A stretch of 64,000 nt of DNA from Spongiivirga citrea (GTDB taxonomy: Bacteria; Bacteroidota; Bacteroidia; Flavobacteriales; Flavobacteriaceae). A program made the position numbers and the translations under genes. Every line of letters begins with the position of its first letter. Position 1 is the stretch's first letter. This document shows positions 39,000 to 47,281 of this stretch, one piece after another. Below the pieces are notes generated by a model that did not search any database, had not been told where the DNA came from, and worked only from the letters and a program-made list of their open reading frames with translations. The stretch is taken from contig NZ_JAABOQ010000002.1 in NCBI RefSeq assembly GCF_010671565.1, positions 558,001 to 622,000 on the forward strand, read 5' to 3'.

Positions 39000-40129
39000 T
39001 GGCATTTAAATTAGAAAATACAAAGGCTGAAAAGTCAAAAACCAAGGCGTTTGATTTAGATGGCTTATTGAAAAAGGAAATCGAACTTTTTGGAAAATCA
39101 TTCAATTCCAAAAAGAAAGAGGCTTTCTATATTGAATTAAGTGTGTTATTAAAAGCGGGGATATCTTTAAAGGAAGGATTACAATTACTATCAGAATCAG
39201 CCAAAAAAAGATCAGAAAAGCTGTTATTTGAAGAGATCATTCAACAAATAATCAATGGTAAAAGTCTGTCAGAAGCCATTGCCACTAATAAACAGTTTTC
39301 CGAATACGAATTCTTCTCCCTAAAAATAGGTGAAGAAACTGGAACTCTTTACAAGGTAACTGAGGAATTAGGGGCCTACTACACACGAAAAAACGAACAA
39401 CGTAGAACGCTAATAAGTGCTCTTACCTATCCGATTATTGTACTGGGAACCGCGTTTTTGGTCGTATTTTTTATGCTGAAATACGTAGTGCCAATGTTTC
39501 AGGATATATTTAAACAAAATCGGGTTGACCTCCCTCCCATTACAGAAGCTATTATAAGCATCTCTAAAGGGCTGGAAACATACGGCTGGTTGCTATTACC
39601 AACTATCGCCATTCTTTTGATTATTCGTTACATCAACAAGAAAAAACAGTGGTATAGAAAGCTAACCGATTCCACTTTATTACGATTCCCCTACTTAGGT
39701 CAGTTTATTCGAAAGGTATATATGGCGCGTTTTACGCAAGCCGTTTCATTATTGACCGCTTCTAAAGTTCCAGTGCTGAATAGCATTCAATTAGTGAAAA
39801 AGATGGTTGATTTTTACCCACTAGAAGATGCGCTAGAATCCGTAGAGTCAAATATCCTCAAAGGAAGAAGCCTAAGTGAAAGTTTACAACAACATTCCAT
39901 TTTTGATAATAAGATGATTTCCTTAGTTCGGGTATCAGAAGAAACAAATCAAACAGAATTTATCTTTCAGCGACTTAATCAGCAATACAATACTGAAGTG
40001 CAGCAGCAGTCTAAAACCTTAACTACGGTTTTGGAGCCATTTATAATTCTAATTGTGGGTATAATTGTCGGAGTAATTTTAGTTGCGATGTATTTACCTA
40101 TGTTTAGTTTGGGAACTGCTATTGGATAA
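38999..40129 (+). CDS. Type II secretion system F family protein (GspF/PilC-like)
   Basis: The protein has 376 aa. It has two T2SSF domains: residues about 45-165 (FYIELSVLLKAGISLKEGLQLL, FSLKIGEETGTLYKVTEELG) and about 240-365 (FTQAVSLLTASKVPVLNSIQLV, LVRVSEETNQTEFIFQRL). Three membrane helices are visible (LTYPIIVLGTAFLVVFFML, GWLLLPTIAILLIIRY, ILIVGIIVGVILVAMYLPMF). It is the polytopic inner-membrane platform that works with a GspE/PilB ATPase. The operon ends here, without ATPase, secretin or peptidase genes, so those must be elsewhere. Confidence 0.9.
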   Translation: MAFKLENTKAEKSKTKAFDLDGLLKKEIELFGKSFNSKKKEAFYIELSVLLKAGISLKEGLQLLSESAKKRSEKLLFEEIIQQIINGKSLSEAIATNKQFSEYEFFSLKIGEETGTLYKVTEELGAYYTRKNEQRRTLISALTYPIIVLGTAFLVVFFMLKYVVPMFQDIFKQNRVDLPPITEAIISISKGLETYGWLLLPTIAILLIIRYINKKKQWYRKLTDSTLLRFPYLGQFIRKVYMARFTQAVSLLTASKVPVLNSIQLVKKMVDFYPLEDALESVESNILKGRSLSESLQQHSIFDNKMISLVRVSEETNQTEFIFQRLNQQYNTEVQQQSKTLTTVLEPFIILIVGIIVGVILVAMYLPMFSLGTAIG

Positions 40130-40304
40130 TTTCTCAAGGGAGAATTTCAATTGTTTCTTTGCGCATATTTGATTATTAATGTTTTAAAAAAATAGGTGAG
40201 TAATTCAGTGCAAAAAAACTAATAATTTCCATAACCACGATTAAAAATAAGATATACTCCATTGAGCAATATCTCATTGCAAATAAAACAGCATTTCAGC
40301 ATAC

Positions 40305-40316
40305 TGATTTAAGTCA
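40305..40316 (+). promoter_or_regulatory. CRP/FNR-type box, promoter of the 72-aa membrane protein gene
   Basis: TGATTTAAGTCA (TGA-N6-TCA). After 23 nt comes a -7-like TAGATTAA at 40340-40347, with ATG at 40368. This is the same geometry as the other boxes of the region. Confidence 0.6.
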
Positions 40317-40367
40317 TTTTGAATATAAGCTAAAATCTTTAGATTAAAACTCTAAAGCATACTTACT

Positions 40368-40586
40368 ATGGCTGTTAAGAAATTAATTGGACTCATTATG
40401 TTTTTAGCGACCATAAGTGATTTTCTTTTGATTATTAGGGTATCTAAATTATCTAATGAACAAGGATTACCAAATCCTTGTTCTCAATCACCTCTTAGTA
40501 GCATTATAGCTCTGATGTTTTTGACGATAGCCTTCTTTTTTGGTATTTCTCTTTTACTTGAAAAATTTAACGGTAATAAAAATTAA
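40368..40586 (+). CDS. Small two-helix membrane protein of unknown function
   Basis: The protein has 72 aa. Two membrane helices (KKLIGLIMFLATISDFLLII and SSIIALMFLTIAFFFGISLLL) are joined by a loop with one Cys (NPCSQSP). No family is recognised. It stands alone but has its own CRP/FNR-type box and aligned -7 element upstream, which supports a real gene in the same regulon as its neighbours to the right. Confidence 0.6.
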   Translation: MAVKKLIGLIMFLATISDFLLIIRVSKLSNEQGLPNPCSQSPLSSIIALMFLTIAFFFGISLLLEKFNGNKN

Positions 40587-40630
40587 GCGTTTGTAATAAG
40601 CTAGGTTACACCGCAATAATTAAGTTCTTT

Positions 40631-40663
40631 CAATTAAATTTAAGTAAAAAACTAATTTAATTG
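40631..40663. terminator. AT-rich bidirectional hairpin between convergent genes
   Basis: CAATTAAATT and AATTTAATTG arms, with inner AGT/ACT pairing around an A5 loop, lie between the stops at 40586 (+) and 40831 (-). It probably terminates both transcripts. Confidence 0.5.
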
Positions 40664-40830
40664 AAAACCTTCCCTTTTAAGGTAAAAGAGAAAGACTTTA
40701 CACATTATAGGTCTAGTCTAATCACAGCGTAACTCATGACATACTCAAGAGATTTTGTCCTATTATCATAATCTTAGCCAATTGTTATGATCGCTCTTTT
40801 ATAATTCAAAAAACTACCCAAAAATAAATC

Positions 40831-41775
40831 TTAGCTTACTAGGTATTTTGTAAAACTATAAGTAAGGTATAAAATCACCAAACAAGCACCTTCTCCTTTT
40901 TGAATTCCTTTTTTTCGATTTAAAAACCATAAGAAAAAAATACTTGTAACTAGCAGCATGGGCATATCGAAATAAAGAATGATATTGTCCACTTTAATTT
41001 GTGTAATTAATGAACCTATACCCAAAGGAACCAATAAATCAAAAATGTTGCTTCCTACAATATTACCAACAGAAAGAGTAGGTTTTCCCTGAGAAATAGC
41101 CTTTAAAGATATAGCAAGTTCTGGCAGACTCGTTCCTAATCCGATAATAATAGCACCTATAAAAGATTGATTAATATTCCATCTTTCGACTAAAAATAGG
41201 GCATTTTCTAGTGTAATGTGCGAACTAACAACTACTGCAACAAGACTAACTATCAAAAGTAATACAGGCACGATTATATTCTTGTTGTCTTCTTCGATAA
41301 TTTTATCTTTTCTAGTTTTCTTCTCTCTTCGATATAAAGTGAAAATGTACATTAAAAATGATATGAGAAGTAAAGCACCATCATTCCAAGTAATTGTTTT
41401 GTCAAAGGAAACAAGTGCCAATAAAACAACAGATCCGATAAGTTCTGTTGCCATTTCCTTTATTTGGATTCCTCCAATCGTAATGTAATGAAACAATGCA
41501 ACGAAACCGATTATGACGCTAATCTGAGCAATAGAACTACCAATGGCATTACCAATAATAACACCAGAGGCGTCGATTCCAGCTAAATTTTTAAAAGCAC
41601 CATCAATAACTACAACCAATTCGGGTAAATCAGTCCCAAAAGCCAAAACGGTAAGTCCTATGAATAATTCAGAAACATTGAGATATCGAGCAATTTTTAC
41701 GGCATTTTTTATAGTGTATTCTGTAGAGGCTAATAGACCGAAAATTCCTAGAATAAGATAAATAAATGGATTCAT
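40831..41775 (-). CDS. Calcium/sodium antiporter (CaCA family, YrbG-like)
   Basis: The protein has 314 aa and about ten membrane helices. Both alpha repeats of the Na_Ca_ex family are intact: [20 protein letters not shown] with [12 protein letters not shown] in the first half, and [20 protein letters not shown] with [17 protein letters not shown] in the second. The acidic residues in the LPEL motifs coordinate the cations. It exchanges Ca2+ for Na+ across the inner membrane. A CRP/FNR-type box with an aligned -7 element faces this gene from 41888-41899, which places it in the regulon with the Ca2+-type P-ATPase at 42653. Confidence 0.92.
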   Translation of the reverse strand: MNPFIYLILGIFGLLASTEYTIKNAVKIARYLNVSELFIGLTVLAFGTDLPELVVVIDGAFKNLAGIDASGVIIGNAIGSSIAQISVIIGFVALFHYITIGGIQIKEMATELIGSVVLLALVSFDKTITWNDGALLLISFLMYIFTLYRREKKTRKDKIIEEDNKNIIVPVLLLIVSLVAVVVSSHITLENALFLVERWNINQSFIGAIIIGLGTSLPELAISLKAISQGKPTLSVGNIVGSNIFDLLVPLGIGSLITQIKVDNIILYFDMPMLLVTSIFFLWFLNRKKGIQKGEGACLVILYLTYSFTKYLVS

Positions 41776-41887
41776 AATAGAACCTTGGAATTGAAACCAT
41801 TTAACTCGGAGATGACCAAATAATTATTGGCGCATCACGGCTAATCGATTAAAAAATAAAATTAATATGCTAACGGTTTAGATGAAA

Positions 41888-41899
41888 TGACATGGGTCA
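41888..41899 (-). promoter_or_regulatory. CRP/FNR-type box, promoter of the Ca2+/Na+ antiporter
   Basis: TGACATGGGTCA; reading leftward, 23 nt then TAATTTTA (41864-41857, minus strand). Nothing comparable follows on the plus side, so the box belongs to the antiporter gene. Confidence 0.72.
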
Positions 41900-41991
41900 T
41901 TAGAAAAATATTTGTAGCTAAGACTATGTCCTTATACTCTCTCAACATCTCTCCTACTCTTAAAGCTCAAGTATATAAGAAATAATAACCC

Positions 41992-42003
41992 TGACCTAGG
42001 TCA
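41992..42003 (+). promoter_or_regulatory. CRP/FNR-type box, promoter of hsp20
   Basis: TGACCTAGGTCA, a perfect 12-bp palindrome. After 23 nt follows TATTTTTA (42027-42034), with the ATG at 42067. The predicted box centre is about 41 bp before the transcription start. Confidence 0.75.
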
Positions 42004-42066
42004 TTTCTTGAACAAGCTACAGACCCTATTTTTATCACCTATTGTATAACTAAAAAATAAGAAATT

Positions 42067-42453
42067 ATGTCATTAGTAAAGTTTAGAAAAAGAACACCGT
42101 TCGGCGGTCTCATCGCTTCAGATTTTTTTGATTCCGACTCTATCTTCGATAAACGAATATGGGATAGTGATCTTTTTAATTGGGATTTCTGGAATGGAAA
42201 ATCACAAGAACCTGCATTGAATATCAGAGAAACAGATGATGCCTTTGAAGTGGAGTTAGCCGCACCTGGATTTTCTAAAAAAGATTTTGAAGTAACCATA
42301 GATAATGGATGCCTTAATATTTCAGCAGAAAAGTCAGAGTCTAAAGAAGAACAGGAGGACAACTATAGACGAAAAGAATTTAGTTACAATTCTTTTGAAA
42401 AACGCCTACGACTCCCAGATTCTGTAAAGGATGAAAATGTTATAGCAAAATAA
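42067..42453 (+). CDS. Hsp20/alpha-crystallin small heat shock protein, C-terminus lost by frameshift
   Basis: The 128-aa frame covers the N-terminal arm and most of the alpha-crystallin domain (EPALNIRETDDAFEVELAAPGF, KKDFEVTIDNGCLNISAEK, EFSYNSFEKRLRLPDSVKDENVIAK). It stops at TAA 42451, just before the last strands. The missing end (NGILRFDLIKKEEA and on) is encoded in the +1 frame immediately after. Small heat shock proteins bind unfolding proteins and need the C-terminal strand and IXI-like tail for assembly, so the truncated form may not oligomerise normally. The gene has its own CRP/FNR-type promoter. Confidence 0.88.
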   Translation: MSLVKFRKRTPFGGLIASDFFDSDSIFDKRIWDSDLFNWDFWNGKSQEPALNIRETDDAFEVELAAPGFSKKDFEVTIDNGCLNISAEKSESKEEQEDNYRRKEFSYNSFEKRLRLPDSVKDENVIAK

Positions 42454-42535
42454 AAAAAATGGGATATTAAGGTTCGATCTTATTAAAAAAGAAGAAGCCA
42501 AAGCAAAAAAACCAAAAGTGATTGACATCGTTTAA
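42446..42535 (+). pseudogene. Detached C-terminal segment of hsp20 in the +1 frame
   Basis: In the shifted frame the DNA encodes KNGILRFDLIKKEEAKAKKP followed by KVIDIV and a stop at 42533-42535, the usual last strands and basic tail of a bacteroidetal Hsp20. The join lies in TAAAAAAAAT (42451-42460). Removing one A restores the frame but still leaves a TAA at 42451, so the break is more than a simple homopolymer miscount. Confidence 0.75.
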
Positions 42536-42569
42536 AAACACCTATCTTCTTTAGAAGATCTTCAATAAT

Positions 42570-42616
42570 GACCCTCTAACTAAATCTTTTCTACATAAGG
42601 TTATGGTGTGAGGGTC
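42570..42616 (+). other. Inverted repeat upstream of the P-type ATPase gene
   Basis: GACCCTC (42570-42576) and GAGGGTC (42610-42616) can pair over a 33-nt loop, and ATCTTCTTTAGAAGAT (42544-42559) forms a second small hairpin. They lie in the hsp20-ATPase gap and may attenuate readthrough. Function is uncertain. Confidence 0.35.
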
Positions 42617-42652
42617 TTCGGTTATGGATACAAACCAATCTAATTCATAATA

Positions 42653-45304
42653 ATGACTCTAGAACCTTATGCTACGGAAATTGAAAAAGTTGTACAAAAA
42701 CAAGACAGCTCTATTGAGTTTGGTTTAACCAATGAGCAAGTACAAAAACGTATTAAAGAGTTTGGAGGCAACGAGATACTTGAAGGTAATCCCAAAAGTA
42801 GATGGCGCATTCTTCTAGATCAGTTTATAGACCCCATTATACTAATACTAGGTCTCGCGACATTTTTCACTTTTCTATTTAGTCCTGATCTACTAGAGAC
42901 TATAGCCACATTAACAGTTATAATTCTTACAGTATCAATAGGATTTGTAATGGAATTACAAGGAATTCGCTCTCTTGAAGCTCTTCGCAAAATGGGAGCC
43001 ACAGAATGCCTTGTTTTACGTGACGGAAAGATTAAAATGATACCATCATCATCATTGGTGCCTGGTGACATTATTCTTGTTGATACTGGTGATATGGTAT
43101 CGGCAGATGCACGTTTAATAACTGTTAAAAATCTATCTATTAAAGAAGCTTCGTTAACGGGAGAAAGTACAGCAGTAGAAAAGGATGTTAAACCACTTCC
43201 GCAAAACATACCTCTTGCAGAAAGGAGTAATATGGTTTTTAAGGGGACATCCGTCATTCAAGGTTCAGCAAAAGCTATTGTAACCAATACTGGATTAGAT
43301 ACACAATTGGGTAAGATCCAGAAAATCAGCTCGACGATTGAAGAACCCAGAACGCCATTGGAAAAAAAGTTAAGTCAACTTAGCAAATGGCTCATTTGGC
43401 TCACCTTAATATTTGCTATACTCATCTTTTTTACTGGATATTTAAGAGGTATGGATATAATAACAATTCTTAAAACAGCAATAGCGCTTGCTGTTGCAGC
43501 CATACCAGAAGGACTTCCGATAGTGGCAACTATCGCTCTAGCAAGAGGCATGCTTAAACTGTCTAAACGGCAAATTATTATTAAAAAGATGGAGGCCGTA
43601 GAAACATTAGGTGCTACAAACATTATTTGTACGGATAAGACAGGAACCCTTACCGAAGATAAAATGCAAGTACATACACTGGCCTTTGAAGGTAATATGT
43701 TGAATGCTATTCAAAATGAAGAACATCATTTCTTTGAGCAACTACTCCAAAAAAAATATTTCAACAAATTGATAATGGCTAGCGTTTTATGCAACAATGT
43801 TGTTTTAGATAACGCAAATAAAAGAGGTGATAGTATAGAATTGGCGCTCATAGAATTTGTTGAAAAATTGAAATTAGATTCAAAAAAGATTAAGGCGGTT
43901 AACCCAGAGCAGCTAGAAATACCTTTTAACACCAATAGTAAATTGATGGTAACACTAAACAAAAACGAAAGTAATGGCTCTACTATATATGTCAAGGGAG
44001 CATTTGAAGGTTTAGTTAAATACTGCAATACAATTATCAAGGCAAATAAAATTGAAAAATTTACAAACAAAACCGAATGGTTTGAATTGGTAAATAACTT
44101 GGCATCACAAGGGCTAAGAGTATTGGGGTTTGCTTACAAGGATATAGATGCGCACTCGCCAAAAGAGGATTTATTATCCCAACTGACCTTTATAGGCATT
44201 ATCGGATTTTTGGACCCGGCAAGAAAAGATGTTAAACCAACTATAAAGGCATATAAAGACGCAGGAATTAAGGTTGTTATGCTCACGGGAGATCATCCCG
44301 GTACAGCTAAAAAGATTGCTGAAGAAGTAGGACTATTAACAACAGGCTCTAATATTGAAGCTGTAATTCACAGTGAAAACATAAAAATAGAAGAAGAACT
44401 CGATACTGATAACAAAGAACGATTACTAAATGCCTCAGTCTTTGCAAGGGTCACTCCTGAACAAAAACTAAAGATAATTTCGTTTTATCAAAAGAACAAT
44501 AATATTGTAGGCATGTTTGGTGATGGTATAAACGATATTCCTGCACTACGTAAGGCGGATATTGGAATCGCTATGGGACTTCGGGGAACTCAAGCTGCAA
44601 GGGAGGCAGCCGATATCATCCTAAAAAATGACCGATTTACCGCTATGCAGCTAGCCATTAACCAAGGACGTGCTATTTTTGATCATATCAGGCAATTCGT
44701 TGTATATCTCCTGTCTTGTAATCTTGCTGAAGTAGTATCCGTAGGTCTGGTGGCATTACTCAATTTACCAGCTCCATTGTTACCATTGCAAATCTTATTT
44801 CTAAATCTAGTTACCGATATTTTTCCTGCACTGGCTTTAGGAATGGGCAAGGGAGAAGTCGATATAATGAATCGACCGCCTCGAAAAGCAGATGAGCCCA
44901 TTATGACTCCACAGCTCTGGTCATCTACAATTATTTATGGTTTGTGTATTACTGCCGCAGTGGTAGGCATTACTGCCTATGCTCATTTCACATTAAAAGC
45001 TTCTCCAAGCGAAATAAACAATATGGCTTTTTTCACCTTAGTACTGGCGCAACTCCTCAATGTATTTAACATGTCTAAATCCGAGGTTTCATTTTTAAAT
45101 AACGAAGTCATAAAAAATCCTTGGGTATGGGGTGCTATTGTCCTATCAATATTTATAACGGTAGGTGCATATTATATAACTCCTATTGCTAATGCATTGC
45201 ACCTAATTAATTTATCAACACAACAATTCGGATGGGTGCTTGTATTTGCACTTGGATCTTTGGCATTGTCTCAGATAATTAAACGTTCTGGAGGTACATT
45301 TTGA
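42653..45304 (+). CDS. P-type Ca2+-transporting ATPase (P2 type)
   Basis: The protein has 883 aa. It has an N-terminal cation-ATPase domain, the actuator motif LTGESTAVEKD, phosphorylation site ICTDKTGTLTED with Asp328, nucleotide-binding VKGAFEGL, and the hinge motifs VVMLTGDHPGTA and GDGINDIPALRKADIG. Transport residues match Ca2+ pumps: PEGLP in helix 4 and NLVTDIFPALALG in helix 6, where SERCA site residues Asn and Asp sit. Ca2+ export is therefore the best guess, though related P2 pumps move Na+/K+ or Mn2+. It lies 117 bp after the hsp20 remnant and may be read from the same CRP/FNR-type promoter. Its stop is 4 bp from that of the convergent gene. Confidence 0.92.
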   Translation: MTLEPYATEIEKVVQKQDSSIEFGLTNEQVQKRIKEFGGNEILEGNPKSRWRILLDQFIDPIILILGLATFFTFLFSPDLLETIATLTVIILTVSIGFVMELQGIRSLEALRKMGATECLVLRDGKIKMIPSSSLVPGDIILVDTGDMVSADARLITVKNLSIKEASLTGESTAVEKDVKPLPQNIPLAERSNMVFKGTSVIQGSAKAIVTNTGLDTQLGKIQKISSTIEEPRTPLEKKLSQLSKWLIWLTLIFAILIFFTGYLRGMDIITILKTAIALAVAAIPEGLPIVATIALARGMLKLSKRQIIIKKMEAVETLGATNIICTDKTGTLTEDKMQVHTLAFEGNMLNAIQNEEHHFFEQLLQKKYFNKLIMASVLCNNVVLDNANKRGDSIELALIEFVEKLKLDSKKIKAVNPEQLEIPFNTNSKLMVTLNKNESNGSTIYVKGAFEGLVKYCNTIIKANKIEKFTNKTEWFELVNNLASQGLRVLGFAYKDIDAHSPKEDLLSQLTFIGIIGFLDPARKDVKPTIKAYKDAGIKVVMLTGDHPGTAKKIAEEVGLLTTGSNIEAVIHSENIKIEEELDTDNKERLLNASVFARVTPEQKLKIISFYQKNNNIVGMFGDGINDIPALRKADIGIAMGLRGTQAAREAADIILKNDRFTAMQLAINQGRAIFDHIRQFVVYLLSCNLAEVVSVGLVALLNLPAPLLPLQILFLNLVTDIFPALALGMGKGEVDIMNRPPRKADEPIMTPQLWSSTIIYGLCITAAVVGITAYAHFTLKASPSEINNMAFFTLVLAQLLNVFNMSKSEVSFLNNEVIKNPWVWGAIVLSIFITVGAYYITPIANALHLINLSTQQFGWVLVFALGSLALSQIIKRSGGTF

Positions 45305-45308
45305 CAAC

Positions 45309-46253
45309 CTAATTTTTCTGATACCGGTAAATGTCATTTAGAATTTGTTCTTTCCCAAATTCATCTGCAATAATTGTATCGTATCGTATGGTGATTTTAG
45401 TACCAACAGGTGCGTGATAATAGAGTACCCAAGCATCTGCTTCACGGGTTCCAATACAACCATTTGAAGATGCTTTCCCAAGAGAAATAGGATTAGTCGT
45501 GGGATGAATTAATTGTCCATTTCTTATACCACTCACTTCAGTTTCTAAAAATGGTATTTGAGGTAGTTTGGTTACTTTATTATCATCTCGTTTTGTTGTT
45601 AAATATTGATGCCCGTCTACTGGGTTGTAGTAATCAGGTTTTTTTATATGACCAACAATGGTACCATTCCCTGTAATTGTTCTCAAGTCTGTTATTCTAT
45701 CGCCCATTTTAAGATATTTTTGTTCATTGCGACCAACACGAATCACAAATTGATGTAGTAGTAATGTATCTTCATAAATACGCAGCTTAAATTCTGGTAT
45801 ATTGATATCGATGTGAGTCTTTTTCAAAGAAGAATGTATTTTTTCCGCTTTTATTGAATCTGGAACCTCAAGAACACTTCCAGCTTTAAGAGCAATCATT
45901 TCTTTTTGATCATACACAAAAGAGTCTTTTGCTTTCATGTGGTAGTAATCGGTATTTTTAAGCGTATCAATTATCCATGGATTCGCATGTACCAAAATAT
46001 GTTCGGTTAATGCATAAGGTGTTAGGGAGTCGTATTGAATTGTGATAGAATCGAGAAACTGAAAATAAGTTCGGACTGGTATATTTTTAGGAACCCGAAT
46101 AAGCGTTGTTGAATCATTTTGAACACTAATTTCGTTCACAATTGCATTTGCTGAAATGCTAATAGGGTTGTTTTCTCTTAGATGATAAAGAAAAAAACCT
46201 GCCAACGTGATTGTTAACAATAGACGTATATATCCATATTTAGAGGCAATCAT
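45309..46253 (-). CDS. L,D-transpeptidase (YkuD family) with N-terminal membrane anchor
   Basis: The protein has 314 aa. An N-terminal helix (LLLTITLAGFFLYHL) anchors it to the envelope. The YkuD domain occupies about 150-305 (IDINIPEFKLRIYEDTLLLHQFVIRVG) and ends in the active-site motif with His250 and SNGCIGTR, catalytic Cys266. Such enzymes form 3-3 peptidoglycan crosslinks or attach lipoproteins to peptidoglycan, often under envelope stress. The only convincing promoter upstream is the CRP/FNR-type one at 46743. That would give a leader of about 450 nt unless the terminator-like hairpin at 46330-46354 ends that transcript. Confidence 0.9.
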   Translation of the reverse strand: MIASKYGYIRLLLTITLAGFFLYHLRENNPISISANAIVNEISVQNDSTTLIRVPKNIPVRTYFQFLDSITIQYDSLTPYALTEHILVHANPWIIDTLKNTDYYHMKAKDSFVYDQKEMIALKAGSVLEVPDSIKAEKIHSSLKKTHIDINIPEFKLRIYEDTLLLHQFVIRVGRNEQKYLKMGDRITDLRTITGNGTIVGHIKKPDYYNPVDGHQYLTTKRDDNKVTKLPQIPFLETEVSGIRNGQLIHPTTNPISLGKASSNGCIGTREADAWVLYYHAPVGTKITIRYDTIIADEFGKEQILNDIYRYQKN

Positions 46254-46329
46254 TAGTAAAAAGATAAGGAATCGTAATTCTTATTCGTCATGATATTAGA
46301 ATTGGGCTTCTAAAAGATTATAAATAGAA

Positions 46330-46354
46330 AACGGGAAGCCAATGACTTCCCGTT
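46330..46354 (-). terminator. Terminator-like hairpin closing the candidate RNA
   Basis: On the minus strand AACGGGAAG-TCATTGG-CTTCCCGTT is a perfect 9-bp GC-rich stem followed by TTCTATTTA. It lies about 355 nt downstream of the predicted start point of the box at 46743 and 77 bp before the L,D-transpeptidase start codon. Confidence 0.65.
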
Positions 46355-46706
46355 CCTTGAAAAGTGATTATTATTCATTCATCAATTCCAATCAATCAAA
46401 GTAGCTATTTCTAGCTATTCTGAACCGATGGCTTTTGAAAAAAAAGCAAGTCACTCAACAATGCCCTCTTCGCACTTTGCAGTATAAAAAGGGTTTTATT
46501 TTGAAGAAACTGAGACACCTAAATATCCCAGTTTCTCCGAAGATATCAAATGTACTTTAAGATTGCTTACTGTTAGTTGAATAACTATCACTAGAAACCC
46601 AATAAAAAAAGCGCTTAAAACACTTTTGATTACCTTCAGGATTCAAAGTGTATTGCTACCCTTTAAATCTGTTTTTTAATATTTTAAAGAACTTGTTTTT
46701 TAATTA
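46330..46706 (-). ncRNA. Candidate hairpin-rich small RNA (~375 nt) or long leader RNA
   Basis: It is transcribed leftward from a predicted start near 46706, set by the CRP/FNR-type box 46743-46754 and the -7 element at 46712-46719. It has no credible start codon plus ORF. Structures: ACACTTTGA paired with TCAAAAGTGT (46620-46651, one bulge); the self-complementary AAGCGCTT (46609-46616); a 13-bp hairpin with two G-U pairs and a 10-nt loop (46503-46538); TAGCTA-GAAA-TAGCTA with a GNRA tetraloop (46402-46417); and the final terminator stem. It lacks the signature motifs of tmRNA and RNase P. A 6S-type RNA or a regulatory leader of the downstream L,D-transpeptidase gene are alternatives. Confidence 0.5.
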
Positions 46707-46742
46707 CAGTGCTAATATATAGCAGCTTTTTTAGTTATAAAT

Positions 46743-46754
46743 TGATCTGGATCA
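46743..46754 (-). promoter_or_regulatory. CRP/FNR-type box with no ORF directly downstream
   Basis: On the minus strand TGATCCAGATCA, then 23 nt, then TATATTAG (46719-46712). The opposite direction would face the 3' end of a convergent gene and shows no -7 match at the required position, so transcription should run leftward. Confidence 0.68.
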
Positions 46755-46829
46755 GTTAGAGGATATTTTTTTGTTTTATTTCCAAAAACAAGCGAAACAA
46801 TAACACGAATCAACAACTATTTCTTATTC

Positions 46830-47279
46830 CTAAATAAATATATGATTAAAAATAATCCCTTTTAAGGCTTTGGGTAATTCACCTCGAATATCCTCCATTT
46901 CTCCATCTGAGACATATTGTTTGAGCATCATAAAGGTGCTTGTGATATAATCCTCAGCAATTTCATTTGATTCAAAATCATATAAAGAAGTCTTACCATC
47001 AAAAGTTCTGATAAGATCAATAAACCCTTCTACGTTTTTTACTTTTTCCTTATGTGCTTTTATCGACCACCCATTTACGTAAACTGCTTTTAAAAACATA
47101 GGGAGTTGGGCTATTAATTGTAGAGATTCCTCTACGGAGATTATAGAACGCAAACCATGCAGAATTGCTGTGAGTACACGACCCGCTCTATCTGGGTTAT
47201 CAGGTAATCCAATTTGCTTTGCATATTGTTTAAGAAAGGTATTTCCTTCTGCTGCGTATTGATTAAAATTAAGTGCCAT
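46830..47279 (-). CDS. DUF2267 domain protein
   Basis: The protein has 149 aa, is soluble and mostly helical. The opening FNQYAAEGNTFLKQYAKQIG, then PDRAGRVLTAILHGLRSIIS and ESLQLIAQLPMFLKAVYVNGW, is the typical DUF2267 pattern. The biochemical role is unknown. DUF2267 genes often sit with phosphoribosyltransferase, Hsp20 and stress genes, as here. It is the last gene of a three-gene unit, 2 bp after the previous stop, under the box at 48643. Confidence 0.82.
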   Translation of the reverse strand: MALNFNQYAAEGNTFLKQYAKQIGLPDNPDRAGRVLTAILHGLRSIISVEESLQLIAQLPMFLKAVYVNGWSIKAHKEKVKNVEGFIDLIRTFDGKTSLYDFESNEIAEDYITSTFMMLKQYVSDGEMEDIRGELPKALKGIIFNHIFI

Positions 47280-47281
47280 AA

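Larger units (their letters stand above)
46254..46829. other. 576-bp protein-free region between two minus-strand genes
   Basis: No open frame of note on either strand. On the minus strand it holds, in order, a CRP/FNR-type box, an aligned -7 element, four hairpins and a terminator-like stem. These are listed separately. Confidence 0.85.

Noticed and set aside
42440-42470. Programmed ribosomal frameshift in the A8 run of hsp20
   Set aside because: The in-frame TAA at 42451 precedes the slippery run, so ribosomes would terminate before reaching it.
46503-46538. 13-bp hairpin as a simple intrinsic terminator
   Set aside because: Neither strand has a T-run directly after the stem, unlike the stem at 46330-46354.
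46330-46706. tmRNA or RNase P RNA as identity of the structured region
   Set aside because: No tRNA-like end or tag ORF for tmRNA and no conserved RNase P core motif could be found. A 6S-type RNA remains open.
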